Below are positions 4,723 through 5,623 of a stretch of DNA of 5,623 nucleotides, piece after piece (position 1 is the stretch's first letter; the number at the start of each line of letters is the position of its first letter). The stretch is from the NCBI GenBank assembly GCA_016182425.1, contig JACPGP010000037.1, positions 1 through 5,623 on the forward strand. The letters run 5' to 3'. The notes beneath the pieces were generated by a model. That model ran no database searches and was not told the DNA's origin. It saw only the letters and a program-made list of their open reading frames with translations. The stretch comes from Candidatus Levyibacteriota bacterium. GTDB lineage: Bacteria; Patescibacteria; Microgenomatia; Levybacterales; UBA12049. Made by a program: the position numbers and the translations under genes.

Positions 4723-5623
4723 TTAACTAGTAATGTAGTGGGCGCCGAGGGAGGTTTTGCGTTTTGATGCTGCTTTTGCAATAAGAAGAGCTGTTTGGAT
4801 CATATTTTTTGTTTCTAGTGACTCTTCGTTGATTCCTTTTTTGGTAAGGATATTGATTTCTTTTTCAAGCTTTTTAAGTGTTTTTACTGCAAAGCGTAGG
4901 CCTTTTTGCGACCTTTGAATCCCCACATAATTCCACATAATTTCTTGTACTTGTTTTTTAAGATCATTTTTTGGGGGGTTCATTACATATGTTGGTATTT
5001 TAATATCTAAAACTGGTGTTTTTTTGGGAAGTTCTTTGACGCAATGTTTAATTTGACTCGAAAATACAATGCCTTCTAAAAGCGAATTTGAAGCAAGACG
5101 GTTTGCTCCATGTACGCCTGTACATGCAACTTCGCCATAAGCAAAGAGATTTTTGATAGAAGTTCTGCCATAGATATCAGTTGTTATACCGCCACATAGA
5201 AAATGCGCTGCGGGTGTTACAGGGATAAGGTCTTTCGATAAGTCAAACCCTCTTTTTTTGAGCTTTTTATATATATTAGGAAAGCGTTTCGTAAGAAAAT
5301 CCTTTCCCTTATGGCAAATATCCAAAAATACTTCTTTTTTTTCAAAAATAGCTCGTGCCACAACATCACGCGGCGCAAGCTCGTTAATAAATCGATTGCC
5401 TTTTCTATCAACAAGATATGCTCCTTCGCCTCGCAGGGCTTCGGAAAGTAAGAAAAGTGGGGAAGAGTTTTCTTTTAATGCGGTCGGATGGAATTGCACA
5501 AATTCAAGATCTTTTGTTTTTGCCCCAGCCCGATAACCAATGGCTAGGCCATCGCCTGTTACAACATCCGGGTTGGTGGTATACGAATACAGCTGGCCTG
5601 CACCTCCAGTTGCAAGAACAACC
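4723..5623 (-). CDS. nadB: L-aspartate oxidase NadB (partial, 5' end off right edge)
   Basis: NadB is a cytoplasmic FAD enzyme that oxidises L-aspartate to iminoaspartate, which NadA condenses to quinolinate in de novo NAD synthesis. The frame stays open to the right edge, giving 299 C-terminal residues of a family usually near 530-540. Visible blocks, numbered from the edge, are VLATGGAGQ (2-10, FAD domain), EFVQFHPT (40-47; H45 corresponds to E. coli H244), ELAPRDVVARA (R85, E. coli R290), HFLCGG (H140, E. coli H351) and CTGVHGANRLASNSLLEG (R175, E. coli R386). The substrate-binding set is complete. The GTG in QFHPT's upstream codon is internal, not a start. The protein stops at SLGAHYITS, about 30 residues earlier than E. 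coli NadB, and the usual SRG reads SLG. It converges on tRNA-Gly with an 8-nt gap and no terminator. Confidence 0.93.
   Translation of the reverse strand, partial: VVLATGGAGQLYSYTTNPDVVTGDGLAIGYRAGAKTKDLEFVQFHPTALKENSSPLFLLSEALRGEGAYLVDRKGNRFINELAPRDVVARAIFEKKEVFLDICHKGKDFLTKRFPNIYKKLKKRGFDLSKDLIPVTPAAHFLCGGITTDIYGRTSIKNLFAYGEVACTGVHGANRLASNSLLEGIVFSSQIKHCVKELPKKTPVLDIKIPTYVMNPPKNDLKKQVQEIMWNYVGIQRSQKGLRFAVKTLKKLEKEINILTKKGINEESLETKNMIQTALLIAKAASKRKTSLGAHYITS

Noticed and set aside
5497..5499. GTG as a possible nadB start
   Set aside because: The frame is open upstream to the window edge and encodes conserved NadB residues (VLATGGAGQ), so this GTG is an internal Val codon.
5258..5536. Plus-strand frame opposite nadB
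   Set aside because: Antisense to the conserved QFHPT and APRD region of NadB; no start signal.

Overview
The window holds six genes and one divergent promoter region, packed tightly with almost no free intergenic DNA. Minus strand, from 3807 leftwards: a family X DNA polymerase with a C-terminal PHP domain (polX), then murT, then gatD, which runs off the left edge. Plus strand, from about 3831: a promoter, tRNA-Asp(GTC), a small membrane-anchored protein with two LysM domains, and tRNA-Gly(CCC). Minus strand at the right edge: the C-terminal 299 residues of L-aspartate oxidase (nadB), convergent with tRNA-Gly.

Organism. The base composition is moderately AT-rich. TGA acts as a stop in murT and in the LysM gene, so the UGA=Gly recoded candidate phyla are excluded. 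MurT/GatD amidates the peptidoglycan stem peptide and is known from Firmicutes, Actinobacteria, Chloroflexi and many Patescibacteria (CPR). The compact layout, gene overlaps, near-leaderless polX start, short gene set and LysM protein embedded among tRNAs suggest a Patescibacteria-like (perhaps Microgenomates-type) or similar Gram-positive-like genome. This is an inference; no phylogenetic marker is present.

How the genes work together. polX, murT and gatD form one transcription unit: murT starts inside the end of polX (16-nt overlap) and gatD starts in an ATGA overlap with the murT stop. MurT and GatD form one enzyme that converts lipid II D-glutamate to D-isoglutamine; PolX is a DNA repair polymerase that appears only to share the promoter. 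The divergent unit makes two tRNAs and a cell-wall-binding LysM protein from one apparent promoter whose -35 box lies 3 nt from that of polX. NadB makes iminoaspartate for NAD synthesis and is unrelated to its neighbours. No rho-independent terminator is visible anywhere.

Most notable points: (1) a strong palindrome lies in frame inside gatD and encodes about 18 extra residues between the catalytic Cys and His, resembling the in-gene palindromic elements of Rickettsia; (2) the tRNA-Gly 3' end carries a tandem CGCTCACC duplication that displaces the genomic CCA by 3 nt, right beside a shortened NadB C-terminus; (3) tRNA-Gly has C instead of the near-universal U at T-loop position 55; (4) a protein gene sits between two tRNAs with 1 nt between its stop codon and the second tRNA. 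I found no defence system, CRISPR array or insertion sequence. Apart from these local oddities the genes are ordinary housekeeping genes. No stretch above 300 bases lacks a gene; the longest gap is 3808-3915.
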